Part shown: in pieces, positions 45,072 to 53,097 of the stretch
Position numbering within the stretch: position 1 is the stretch's first letter
How the letters are laid out: the number at the start of each line of letters is the position of its first letter
Assembly (NCBI RefSeq): GCF_900111095.1
Contig: NZ_FOGB01000001.1
Location: forward strand, 558,001-622,000
From: Amphritea atlantica
Lineage (GTDB): Bacteria; Pseudomonadota; Gammaproteobacteria; Pseudomonadales; Balneatricaceae
Length of the DNA: 64,000 bases
Direction of reading: 5' to 3'
Translations under genes and position numbers: made by a program
Notes under the pieces: generated by a model
What the model was told of the DNA's origin: nothing
Databases searched by the model: none
The model's input: only the letters and a program-made list of their open reading frames with translations

Positions 45072-45944
45072 ATGATGTGTATGGAAGAATCAAAAAGTAT
45101 AAATAGACTCAAGAATAAGCTCATTAAGGAGTTACCTTTTTTTCCTAATGAAAAAAAGACATTGGAAGAGTTGGAGTCAAAGAATATAAATGAAGTAGTG
45201 ATTCATTATCTTCATTGGCAGACTCGGCAAGTACCTGCAAGAATCAGAACGGTACACAGAGCACCCGAGTTAACTTCAGATAAGCGATACAAAACTCTAA
45301 AGGAAGACATCAATAGTCTTTTGGATAAAGTGAGGAATGGAGAATCGTTACATCCATTTTTATCTCACAGAGCACACCAGAAAGGGTATACACCTGTTCA
45401 GAGAGTTAAAGATGGTGAAGTCGATGGATGGGAAGATAAAGATCAAATTCTAAATACCAAAGGTTTTCATCATTTTCACCTTGATATGACCCTTGAACAA
45501 TCTGGGCTATCGAAAAGAACGAATGAAGTCCTTTTCGCGTTTGTAGATAGAAAAAGTTTTCACGCTATAGCGATTTTTGACCACTCAGTATTTGAGCAAT
45601 CAGATGCAAGTGGCTCTATGACTGATGAGCGAAAAAGGATGTGGGACGTCCATGAAAAATATGCAACTTTGGGAATGAAACCAGGGTCTGTGTATATGAA
45701 CAATCCGATAATGACTTCTGGCCATCCCTTGTATTTGATTAGGTTGGCAGATCATTACACACGAAGAATTCTTGAAATAGATCCGAGGCTTGGTGAGAGG
45801 GAATTTGTAAACAGTATCTACAAGGAAGCTAATCTAGAACCACCTTCAAAATTTAATCTCGATTGGCATCTTGAAGGTTTGGACCTTGGTATCTTAGACA
45901 AGAAAAACAACGTATTTTTCAGCGTTAAGCAGGGGCATCTTTAA
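45072..45944 (+). CDS. Cassette-borne protein, unknown
   Basis: A 290-aa AT-rich gene that I do not recognise. The N-terminal third is charged and helical (LKNKLIKELPFFPNEKK). The middle carries a histidine-rich segment, NTKGFHHFHLDM, then a beta-strand pair (EVLFAFVDRKSFHAIAIFDHSVF), PIMTSGHPLYLIRLADHY and a C-terminal beta end FFSVKQGHL. The HHFHL and HPLYL histidines could bind metal. No signal peptide. It starts 38 bp after an attC and is followed by an attC-like R'' box at 45953, consistent with a gene cassette. Similar unnamed proteins occur in integron arrays as far as I recall. Confidence 0.6.
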   Translation: MMCMEESKSINRLKNKLIKELPFFPNEKKTLEELESKNINEVVIHYLHWQTRQVPARIRTVHRAPELTSDKRYKTLKEDINSLLDKVRNGESLHPFLSHRAHQKGYTPVQRVKDGEVDGWEDKDQILNTKGFHHFHLDMTLEQSGLSKRTNEVLFAFVDRKSFHAIAIFDHSVFEQSDASGSMTDERKRMWDVHEKYATLGMKPGSVYMNNPIMTSGHPLYLIRLADHYTRRILEIDPRLGEREFVNSIYKEANLEPPSKFNLDWHLEGLDLGILDKKNNVFFSVKQGHL

Positions 45945-45952
45945 ATGGCAGC

Positions 45953-46014
45953 GCATAACAAGTGGCAGCAACGGACTTGGCAACCTGTCACTTAAATTGC
46001 TGCGCAATTACGTG
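45953..46014 (+). mobile_element. Truncated attC-like site
   Basis: R'' box GCATAAC (45953-45959) and L'' GCAGCAACGGAC, with complementary TTGCTGC at 45996-46002, but where an R' GTTRRRY box should follow the sequence reads ATTACGTGCC and runs into the 115-bp repeat. A GTTATGT of R' type is found only at 46158, after the repeat. The site therefore looks interrupted. Confidence 0.5.
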
Positions 46015-46129
46015 CCAAATCATAGGGTCAGAGTCATTGATCCAGCTACTTTAACTGAATCAGCTCTTTTCTCAGTGTGCTCTGTGTCCTCTGTGGTAAA
46101 AACGCTTTTGAATCGACAGCGCAGAATAA
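46015..46129 (+). repeat. 115-bp direct repeat, copy A
   Basis: Nearly identical (about five mismatches) to 46611-46725. It contains the motif CTCTGTGTCCTCTGTGG and CATTGATCCAGCTAC. Copy A abuts the interrupted attC-like end. No open frame. The sequence up to 46182 has nothing else beyond a GTTATGT and the ribosome site of the next gene. Confidence 0.9.
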
Positions 46130-46182
46130 GGGGGTAGAGCCCTTTAATTCTCAGACGTTATGTATGAAGGAGAAATGAGAAA

Positions 46183-46572
46183 GTGAATCAACATCCCGTA
46201 CAGCTTCAAATTGAAAAGGCAGACAAAGCTATAGTTGCTGAGAATTTCGATGCCCTTATGGATGTCTATACTGATGACGCAGTATTAGTTATAGAGCCGG
46301 GCCGGAATGCGGTGGGAAAAAGTGAAATCCGCAAAGCTTTTGAAGCTATAGCTGTATATTTCAAAAACGGGTTGCAAGTTGAGCAAAGCGGTATGGAGAT
46401 ATTAGAGTCAGGAGATACCGCTTTGGTGCTAGCAAATACTGTGGTATCTGGTCCAGGTTTTCCGGCCACTGAACGCAAGGCTACATACGTATTTAATAAA
46501 TCGGCTAGTGGCGCATGGTTATGTTCTATCGACAATTCATATGGTCATGAGATTATCGGTAAAAATGCATAA
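46183..46572 (+). CDS. SnoaL-like/DUF4440 family protein
   Basis: A 129-aa NTF2-fold protein: IEKADKAIVAENFDALMDVYTDDAVLVIEPGRNAVGKSEIRKAFEAI is the DUF4440/SnoaL signature and the rest forms the cone-shaped beta sheet. Such proteins bind small hydrophobic molecules; function unknown here. GTG start behind AAGGAG. Its stop TAA lies inside a GCATAAC attC-type box, as is common in integron cassettes. The gene is flanked by the two copies of the 115-bp repeat. Confidence 0.82.
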   Translation: MNQHPVQLQIEKADKAIVAENFDALMDVYTDDAVLVIEPGRNAVGKSEIRKAFEAIAVYFKNGLQVEQSGMEILESGDTALVLANTVVSGPGFPATERKATYVFNKSASGAWLCSIDNSYGHEIIGKNA

Positions 46573-46610
46573 CAGTCAGCTTCACAGGATTCGCTCCTTC
46601 CGGTCGCTCA
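46567..46610 (+). mobile_element. attC-like R'' end
   Basis: GCATAAC at 46567-46573 overlaps the stop of the SnoaL gene; AGTCAGCTTCACAGGA follows and then an imperfect inverted part (TTCGCTCC...GGTCGC), after which copy B of the direct repeat begins. No R' box of correct form follows, so, like the previous site, it appears damaged. Confidence 0.45.
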
Positions 46611-46725
46611 CCAAATCACTGGGTCAGAGTCATTGATCCAGCTACTTTAACTGAATCAGTTCTTTTCTCAGTGTGCTCTGTGTCCTCTGTGGTAAAAACG
46701 CTTTTGAATCGACAGGGCAGAGTAA
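46611..46725 (+). repeat. 115-bp direct repeat, copy B
   Basis: Second copy, 596 bp downstream of copy A in the same orientation. Like copy A it starts with CCAAATCA immediately after an attC-like end. The remaining 230 bp before the cytochrome gene hold no frame; they contain a short CCTGTCCCTGTTTAG repeat (46777-46791). Confidence 0.9.
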
Positions 46726-46955
46726 TTGCCCCAGGTACGTTAACCTGAGCTTATTCCCAGAATGTTTTGAAGAATGCCTGTCCCTGTTTAGTGTTTAAAA
46801 GCGTTGTGCTGCATGCTGCAAGATTTTTTACTGCCTGGTGGTCACAACGATTGCATAACCTCCCTCCCGGAATTAGTATATTAGAAGTTTTGTATATAAC
46901 GGGTCGCAATGACGCGCCCCTGAGTAATGCTTAGTTAATTCAATGGAGATTGAGA

Positions 46956-47408
46956 ATGAAGCAAGTGGTTAAGGTCGTTTTATGTACAGCAATGCTGGCA
47001 ACTATTTCAGCGCCAACAGTTGCAGAGGACGCGTTTAAAGACGAGATCAATGCCCGACAGGGATACTACAAGCTGGTTAAGTATAACTTTGGCATTCTTG
47101 GTGCCATGGTCAAAGGTAAAAAAGATTATGATGCCGGTGTTGCCGCGACCGCTGCCAATAACATCTATAACCTGAGCAAAGTGAATAACAGCATGCTCTG
47201 GCCGAAAGGTTCTGATAATAGTCAACTGGATACGACCAGGGCTAAACCGGCTATCTGGGAGAACTTTGATGATGTTAAAGAGAAGCATGGAAACTGGCAG
47301 GCTGCCGTTGAAAAACTGGCTCAGGATGCGGGCAATGGGAAAGATGCTCTTAAAATGAGCTTCGGGCCAGTGGGCAAAGCCTGTCACGACGATTACAAAG
47401 CAAAATAG
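46956..47408 (+). CDS. Cytochrome c'-like protein with altered heme motif
   Basis: A secreted four-helix protein of about 150 aa (signal peptide cleaved after TVAE or thereabouts). The body matches cytochrome c' (Arg-Gln in INARQGYYKLV, LWPKGSD, AIWENFDDVKEK), a five-coordinate high-spin heme protein that binds NO or CO. The C-terminal heme-attachment motif should be CxxCH; the sequence reads FGPVGKACHDDYKAK, with only one cysteine. It looks as though nine bases (one copy of a CKA/KAC unit) have been lost. GGAGATTGAG precedes the ATG at 46956. A cytochrome b561 gene follows, as often seen. Confidence 0.85.
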   Translation: MKQVVKVVLCTAMLATISAPTVAEDAFKDEINARQGYYKLVKYNFGILGAMVKGKKDYDAGVAATAANNIYNLSKVNNSMLWPKGSDNSQLDTTRAKPAIWENFDDVKEKHGNWQAAVEKLAQDAGNGKDALKMSFGPVGKACHDDYKAK

Positions 47409-47432
47409 TGTAGTCGGTCCGACGACCGGGTT

Positions 47433-47457
47433 AAGGCCTCTTCGGAGGCCTTTTGTT
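47433..47457 (+). terminator. Terminator of the cytochrome c' gene
   Basis: Perfect 8-bp stem AAGGCCTC / GAGGCCTT with a TTCG tetraloop, followed by TTGTTT. Confidence 0.9.
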
Positions 47458-47477
47458 TGAAAGAAGAGTATTTCATC

Positions 47478-48150
47478 ATGAGTAAAATGATAAACATCTG
47501 GGATATTCCCACCCGATTGTTTCACTGGTCACTGGTTGCCCTGTTTTTATTTCTGATTATCAGTGGTGATAGCGATGATCTGATGGAGTGGCATTTTTAT
47601 GGGGGTTATCTGTTATCCGGTCTGATCGTTTTTCGACTTATATGGGGGGGGGCTGGGAACCCGTTACGCTCGTTTCAGTTCATTCAGCCTCAATCCGGTT
47701 AAGGCTCTCTCATATACCAAAGGGCTGTTAGGTGATGAGCACTCTGTTCACTACGGACATACACCCGCTGGCAGTATGATGGTTATCCTACTGTTAGGAT
47801 TGCTGGGTATCCAGCTTGCCACTGGTATGATGTCCACCGATGATATTATCTGGAGTGGACCGTTTTATAACGCAGTTGGTGAAACAGTGTCAGCATTGGC
47901 TGGTGAGATACATGAAACCGTTCAGGGACTGCTCCAGTTGCTTGTCGGACTGCATATCCTGGCTATCGTTCTCTATAAGGTGAAATTTGGAGAGCCGCTG
48001 GTGCCGGCGATGATCCATGGAAGAAAGCTGAAGCAGGACCGGGATAACGCAGAACATTGCGAAAGGGAACCGGTGAGTATTATTAAGTTTCTGATCGCGG
48101 TAGTACCCGCTGCAGGATTCACCTACTGGTTATTCAGTATTCCAATCTGA
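47478..48150 (+). pseudogene. Cytochrome b561 family protein, frameshifted at a G9 tract
   Basis: Two frames together make a normal b561-type di-heme membrane protein. The first (to 47702) starts MSKMINIWDIPTRLFHW with a heme histidine and two membrane helices; it is thrown out of frame at a run of nine G (47644-47652). Reading the tract as eight G gives LGTRYARFSSFSLNPVKALSYTKGLLG, which joins the second frame (to 48150; HSVHYGHTPAGSMMV, HETVQGLLQLLVGLHILAIVLY). The gene is therefore broken by a single-base insertion, unless the tract varies or the base is a sequencing error. ATG at 47478. Confidence 0.88.
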
Positions 48151-48486
48151 AGTAGTCAGGGCCCTTTGTCAGGGTGAATCTGCGTTTTCTGTTATGACTA
48201 CCAGCCGTTGTTTGCTTCATAATCTGAATCTGTCGTCTAAGCTCTGCTTAAAAAAACAGTTAACCCTTGCTCTATCTTAAAAGAGTATTAATAGAATTGA
48301 AAAATACCTGTCCCTGTTTAGCCCTGCTTTGAATTAGTCTCTTGCCTTTTCTGGAATGGGATTATTGTCTGTTATTTTGGGTACTGAAAAGTTGTTTTTT
48401 ACTAGCTGGTTAGTTGACTAGTGTTGGTATGGATGCACTAATCTCTGTCTGCTTACTCAAGCCTGAGTCTAGATAAGGTAAATGGA
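48151..48486. other. Intergenic region with short repeat
   Basis: No frame. It carries a second CCTGTCCCTGTTTAG (48307-48321; 25-bp similarity with 46767-46791) and an ACTAG/CTAGT hairpin (about 48412-48433). The promoter of the HD-GYP gene should be near its 3' end. Confidence 0.5.
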
Positions 48487-49749
48487 ATGAGAACCAATTT
48501 CGAACGGCGAACGGCGGTTCTGATCAGTCTTGTTAGTGTGATTCTTGTGTCAATCACCAGCCCGATCGCCTGGTATGTTGCAACAGAGGAAGCTGAGAGT
48601 GCGATAGTCTCGCTTGCCAATGAGGAGACGGAGCGTCTATTGGCTTACTACCATGTGCTGGATTTTTCAAATGAGATATCCAGAGAGGGGGCTCAGCAGG
48701 CCGCGGACATTTTAGCGGGCGGTTTCTTTGATATTGCGGAACTGTATGGCGCATCCGGTGAAAAGCTGGCTGAGGCAATGACTCCATCGGGGGCGAAGGT
48801 TGAAGACCAGTTAACTAAACACGCCATGCCTGTCTACATGGAAAGTTCCTACGAAAGTATGAAGCTGCCAGACGGTGACTGGGTTCTCAGAGTGTTTGTT
48901 CCGCTGCATTTTGTTAAGTCTGGCTCTGAATCATTAGCAGGCTATTTTGAAGGGGTACGCATTGTTCCTGATTGGCAGCGCAGACAGATAACTACGACTG
49001 CTTTTACGGCTGCCCTGATGGTTGCGTTAGCATCATTAATCTGTGGTGCAGTTCTCTATCCCATTGTTGTCTATTTATCTAAGGAAAACCGTCGCAGGGC
49101 AAAAGAGGTGCTTGATTCTCATATTTCTATGATGGAAGCCTTGGGTCGGTCTATCGCGAAACGTGATTCTGATACCGGTGTTCATAATTATAGAGTCGCG
49201 TGGGTTGCAACTAAGATTGCAGAAGCCATTGAAATACCCAAAGACAGTATGCAACCGCTGATCATCGGAAGTTTTCTTCACGATGTGGGCAAAATAGCTA
49301 TTCCAGACTCTATTTTACTGAAGCCTGGCAGGCTGACGGATGATGAGATGGAGCTGATGCGTACCCACGTGGATCAGGGCGAATCTATATTGAAGGGGAT
49401 CGGTTGGCTGGATGACGCCAGTACTGTGGTTGCCTGTCACCATGAAAAATGGAACGGAACGGGTTATCCCCGAGGGCTTAAAGCAGAGAGTATTCCGCTT
49501 GCCGCGAGGGTATTTGCCGTAGCGGATGTGTTTGATGCTCTCTGTTCTAAGCGTCCATATAAGGAGCCGATGTCTTTTGAGCAAAGTATGTCGATACTTA
49601 TAAGGGACAGTGGCAGTCACTTTGATCCTGATATTGTTAAAGTGTTTGAGGGCATTGCTCTGGGTGTTTACAAGAGGCTGGATGGTATAGCTGAAAATGA
49701 GGCTAAAGCCTTGCTGCAAGAGCGGGTGAACTATTATTTTGGGTTGTAG
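48487..49749 (+). CDS. Membrane-bound HD-GYP c-di-GMP phosphodiesterase
   Basis: A 420-aa inner-membrane protein: membrane helices at about residues 10-30 and 170-195 around a periplasmic sensor domain of about 140 residues, then a helical linker and an HD-GYP domain (about 215-400). The catalytic HD is in IIGSFLHDVGKIAIPDSILLKPGRL and the signature in HHEKWNGTGYPRGL, followed by ARVFAVADVFDALCSKRPY. It should hydrolyse c-di-GMP in response to a periplasmic signal. No DNA-binding or receiver domain. Single-gene unit. Confidence 0.92.
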   Translation: MRTNFERRTAVLISLVSVILVSITSPIAWYVATEEAESAIVSLANEETERLLAYYHVLDFSNEISREGAQQAADILAGGFFDIAELYGASGEKLAEAMTPSGAKVEDQLTKHAMPVYMESSYESMKLPDGDWVLRVFVPLHFVKSGSESLAGYFEGVRIVPDWQRRQITTTAFTAALMVALASLICGAVLYPIVVYLSKENRRRAKEVLDSHISMMEALGRSIAKRDSDTGVHNYRVAWVATKIAEAIEIPKDSMQPLIIGSFLHDVGKIAIPDSILLKPGRLTDDEMELMRTHVDQGESILKGIGWLDDASTVVACHHEKWNGTGYPRGLKAESIPLAARVFAVADVFDALCSKRPYKEPMSFEQSMSILIRDSGSHFDPDIVKVFEGIALGVYKRLDGIAENEAKALLQERVNYYFGL

Positions 49750-49971
49750 GAAAAGTTAAAAAGATAGCGGTAAAAGATAGGACAGGCACTCTTTAAAAAG
49801 AAACAGGCTTTTCATGTGTTTAGAATGAGGCATCGTTTTATTTACACATGGTCAGGGATGAAAGAGATGCTAAGATATTTTGGAATCCCGCCTATGCAAA
49901 TGAGTAAAAGATTGATAGCCGTGGACTGGTACCGAGGGACTGTGTTTTTCACGGGCAAGGCTATTATTTAA

Positions 49972-50033
49972 GAGCCGGGTGCGGTAATTCCCACATCCGG
50001 ATCTGCGTGGGGACGCCCTTGGTAACGGGGGGC
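49972..50033 (+). mobile_element. Possible group II intron 3' end remnant (domain V-like)
   Basis: GAGCCGG (49972-49978) pairs with CCGGATC (49997-50003), enclosing GTGCGGTAATTCCCACAT, so the 32-nt element has the shape and AGC start of a group II intron domain V. It is followed by a G-rich/C-rich stem ending in CTCTACC, where domain VI and the intron end would be. No reverse transcriptase is present; a short frame before it (49868-49970) is unassigned. This is family recognition by eye; some mismatches in the upper stem suggest decay. Confidence 0.4.
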
Positions 50034-50058
50034 TCTACCATGACTATGTTGCTAGAAA

Positions 50059-50295
50059 ATGAGCATCGAAAACGAGTACAAAAATATTACGGAATGGATC
50101 AATTCAGGTGGCAGTATATCTTTTGATCCGCAATACAATGGGAACTATTTCATTGTCGCCTCTTAAGAATCAAATATGATTGTAGCTTTTTGCTATGACG
50201 GAAAGTCGCTCAATAAGGCATTTGCCAAGCTCGATTATGCAATCAAGCGATACTTGGAACATGAAGAAATTGTTGATGAAATTAATCCATCTTAG
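50059..50295 (+). pseudogene. Small protein gene interrupted by an in-frame stop
   Basis: An ATG frame of 78 codons with good protein character, MSIENEYKNITEWINSG ... YNGNYFIVAS, a TAA at codon 36 (50164-50166), then ESNMIVAFCYDGKSLNKAFAKLDYAIKRYLEHEE to a TAG at 50295, in the same frame. The two halves read as one small alpha/beta protein with the stop in its middle. Its family is not known to me. The rest of 49750-50450 has no frame other than the intron-like element; an inverted TGCCTGTCC is at 49780-49788. Confidence 0.5.
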
Positions 50296-50450
50296 TCGGC
50301 CTTGGCACTTAACCCAGTTTCAGACATGGCACTAACTCAGGTGGTGCCACTCCTCGTATCAGGTATTCGCAGAGCTGAAGGTTAGCCAAAGCCAAAGGGC
50401 CGGCTGAGTTCCGTGAGACGCTGGCTGGAGTGTCTGAATATGCAGCGGTA

Positions 50451-50882
50451 TTAAAGCGTCTGCCAAACCTGAATCAGGCCGAATAAATGCAGCAAACCGA
50501 TTGCCAGGCTAATCAGTGAGCTAAGGTACCAGAACTGATCACTGTTACCCGGGATTACCCGCTTTAGCAGGGGAAACGCAACAGACCTTAGTAGATATAT
50601 TGCAGTGATAGCAAATAACACGACATTAACAAATGGCAGCCTGGGGATCGCGCCGGCACCTGAAAGCGCATAGAGCGACCAGATAACGAGTATTATCCCG
50701 ATCAGAACAGCGACGATAAAAGGGTAACTGTTGCCCCGTGCAGCCATGTGAACCAATCGGTCTCCTGCGCCAAGTATCCGGAAACCGGGGGCACCCAGAA
50801 AAACGCAGGCAAAATGTAATAATGCCGCGCAACCGCTTGATATTGCCGCTACCATTAGCAGAACATTCGGTGAACTTTGCAT
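50451..50882 (-). CDS. Small integral membrane protein, unknown
   Basis: A 143-aa protein with four hydrophobic helices (about residues 7-28, 52-73, 84-104, 117-140) and no recognised motif beyond the loop ARGNSYPF between the first and second helices. Predicted inner membrane. Start is the ATG ending at 50882; it is transcribed divergently from the lipoprotein gene. I cannot propose a function; such short four-helix proteins are often unannotated in marine gammaproteobacteria. Confidence 0.65.
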   Translation of the reverse strand: MQSSPNVLLMVAAISSGCAALLHFACVFLGAPGFRILGAGDRLVHMAARGNSYPFIVAVLIGIILVIWSLYALSGAGAIPRLPFVNVVLFAITAIYLLRSVAFPLLKRVIPGNSDQFWYLSSLISLAIGLLHLFGLIQVWQTL

Positions 50883-50938
50883 AGAGAGAAATCCTTGTTG
50901 TGTTTAACATCTGCAATCCGTACAGGCCGACAGTGTAA

Positions 50939-51544
50939 ATGAATATTCAACTGGTCAACATGGGGCCGGTATATTTTATGAGACTGAAACGAGTTATCAA
51001 ATGGGTTGGCCAGTTTTTTCGTTGTTTGGCAAAAAGGGATGAAAGGATAGAAGAGCAGACTACCCATAGGTACAACAGAGGCGCTACTCTCTTATGTTGG
51101 TTGGGACTCTATCTTAGCATCGCGCTGGTTGCCGGTTGTGATGTTGTGCAAGTGGAGGGCCAGGGCAGTCAGCTTGAAAGCCTTCAGCTTGTCGCGCTGC
51201 CCGAAGCCAACGATCAATCATCCACAGCGGTAGACCTGGTTTTTATCTACAGCAGCCGTGCGGCAACATTGTTACCCAGCGATGCTGGAGAGTGGTTTGC
51301 TGCACGGGATGCTCTGAAATCGATACTCGGCCTTCAGGCTGACCTGGTCTCCCTCGAGATACCTCCAGGTGACTTTGTCGAAGAGGTTGATTTACCCGAG
51401 AGGCATCGGTCTGCAATCGATGTAGTGGTGTACTCGAACTATCTGAGCCAGAGAGGGCAGCAGCGGGTATCTGTCTCGGGGTTTCATAACCTCCAACTGG
51501 TTTTGAAAAAGGATCATATTGAGTATCTTGAGGTGATGGAGTGA
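50939..51544 (+). CDS. Probable lipoprotein, orphan type VI-secretion-like
   Basis: The frame has an unusually long N-terminus before a hydrophobic segment that ends in a lipobox (SIALVAGCD, cysteine near residue 67). If that cysteine is used, the real start may be downstream of the ATG at 50939, but no good alternative ribosome site was seen. The mature part has a DLVFIYSSRAATLLPSDAGEWFAARDAL and a beta-rich half ending in FHNLQLVLKKDHIEYLEV. This resembles proteins annotated as type VI secretion lipoproteins, but no T6SS gene lies nearby, so the name is uncertain. Confidence 0.6.
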   Translation: MNIQLVNMGPVYFMRLKRVIKWVGQFFRCLAKRDERIEEQTTHRYNRGATLLCWLGLYLSIALVAGCDVVQVEGQGSQLESLQLVALPEANDQSSTAVDLVFIYSSRAATLLPSDAGEWFAARDALKSILGLQADLVSLEIPPGDFVEEVDLPERHRSAIDVVVYSNYLSQRGQQRVSVSGFHNLQLVLKKDHIEYLEVME

Positions 51545-51694
51545 GTGGCGCTCTTTGAATTACAGGGCAGGCTGGTGGGCTCTGCTTCTCTTCTACCTGG
51601 GATCAAAAACGCCGCTGACCCAATGAACGCCAAAAGGTTATGAAGGTTTTAAACCGGTTGTTAGCACTGTTATGCAGCACCCGGTTGGGAGAGA

Positions 51695-52717
51695 TTAAGC
51701 GTCCGTTTTCTGTTGCCCAAATACACGCGCAAAAAAGTGCCCAATCGTTTCATTCAGCTTTTGGTGAACCGATACCCGATCAACATTTTTGCTGTCTTCA
51801 CACAAAAACGGAACAGCGTGTTTCAGGGCTTCCGGGCAGGGGGCCATAAAGACAAAGTGACCCGCATCTTTGATCACCTCGTTAGCTGAGGTGTTGCCAA
51901 GAAATTTCTCAAAATGCTGAGCGTTGTAGCGGTTATCCAGCTCCTGGTCTTTTTCTGCACTAAACAAGCGGACCGGAATATCGAGTTCTGCCAGCGATTG
52001 CTCAGAGAACAGCGGCCCATACGCGGGTGCAAGCAGCACGATAGCTGCTAGCTGATCAATCTTTTGCTGTGGCAGTTGGTCTGCGATAGTGGCAAAACGC
52101 TGGGTTGCTTCAGGTGAACATAACAGAGCATCATTAATCACTGCACTGCAGTAAGCGGTTAAACCTGATGGGTCGGGCTGCACACCGCTGGCTGCCAGCG
52201 CGGTGTAACCCCCTAAGGAATAGCCAATAACGCCGACACGAGGTTGCAGAAAGCCTGCCTTAAACTGCGGATGATTTAAGAGCCGGTCGCTGATTAAGCG
52301 GAGATGACGTGGCCGTACCACTAACGGATCGAATGCTGGTTTACCTGACTTTAGGCCGGGTAAGTCTGGATGGGTTGGCGTAGCCACCACAAAACCCTGG
52401 CGCGCAAGAAACTGAGCCGTATCATTGTGACCCAGAAAACTCCCTGAAAAACCATGGGAGATCAGTATCAACCCATGAGTGCTGGTGATTGGTCTGGCGC
52501 CACGGGCCACATTCAGGGTTGCCGGTCCCACCGTCTCAGCCTTCGCTCTCTCCAGAGTGGGGTACCATACCGCAACGTCAATGTCGTAATCCAGCTCTGG
52601 GTCTGATACCTGAAGTATGTTGAAGCCCACATTCCACTCATCGGCCTGGGCCATTCCGCCTGCGAGGGAATAAGAAACAGTAGTGAATATCATTAAAATT
52701 CGGGCAAGTAAGCTCAT
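51695..52717 (-). CDS. Secreted alpha/beta hydrolase
   Basis: A 340-aa exported protein (signal peptide about residues 1-25, cleaved after AQAD or nearby) of the PAF-acetylhydrolase/dienelactone hydrolase type. The nucleophile elbow is GVIGYSLGGYTALA, the oxyanion region ILISHGFSGSFLGHNDTAQFLA, and a histidine near the C-terminus in KDAGHFVFMAP completes the triad; an aspartate in SAEKDQELD is the likely acid. Substrate unknown. Single gene on the minus strand. Confidence 0.85.
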   Translation of the reverse strand: MSLLARILMIFTTVSYSLAGGMAQADEWNVGFNILQVSDPELDYDIDVAVWYPTLERAKAETVGPATLNVARGARPITSTHGLILISHGFSGSFLGHNDTAQFLARQGFVVATPTHPDLPGLKSGKPAFDPLVVRPRHLRLISDRLLNHPQFKAGFLQPRVGVIGYSLGGYTALAASGVQPDPSGLTAYCSAVINDALLCSPEATQRFATIADQLPQQKIDQLAAIVLLAPAYGPLFSEQSLAELDIPVRLFSAEKDQELDNRYNAQHFEKFLGNTSANEVIKDAGHFVFMAPCPEALKHAVPFLCEDSKNVDRVSVHQKLNETIGHFFARVFGQQKTDA

Positions 52718-53097
52718 TGTTTTTGTCGTTTAGTCTGAAGCGAAAAGGGATATCACTCAAAGCAGGGAGGGACCCTGAATAGGGTAAACGCTCACCATCC
52801 ATAGCGATTCATCGCGTTATTAGAGGCGAACTGGCTAAAAATAACAATAACAAATAACAAGGGGTTATTTGCAACGGTTATTGCCAATGCACAGAGGTGC
52901 TGCAGAGGCTTTGATATGGACACTAAATCAGCTCATACAAAGTAGTGATTCAATTGGTCAATACCTTCTTTCTTTGATCAATCTCTGAGTTATGGGTAAC
53001 GGAATAGATTTTTTATCGTAACAACTCACTGAGCGTTTCACGTCGCCCAGGTTTTCATCTACTATCATTCGACCTACTGATAATGAAAGGAAAACCG
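52718..53097. other. 380-bp intergenic region
   Basis: No open frame. It contains an AT-rich stretch with repeated AATAAC units (about 52838-52862) and a GGTTATT complement just after, which may form a stem. Promoters for the divergent hydrolase and monooxygenase genes are expected here, but I could not identify them confidently. Confidence 0.4.

Noticed and set aside
46853-46920. Another GCATAAC (46855) as a possible attC
   Set aside because: The following sequence lacks inverted L boxes and an R' box at a fitting distance.
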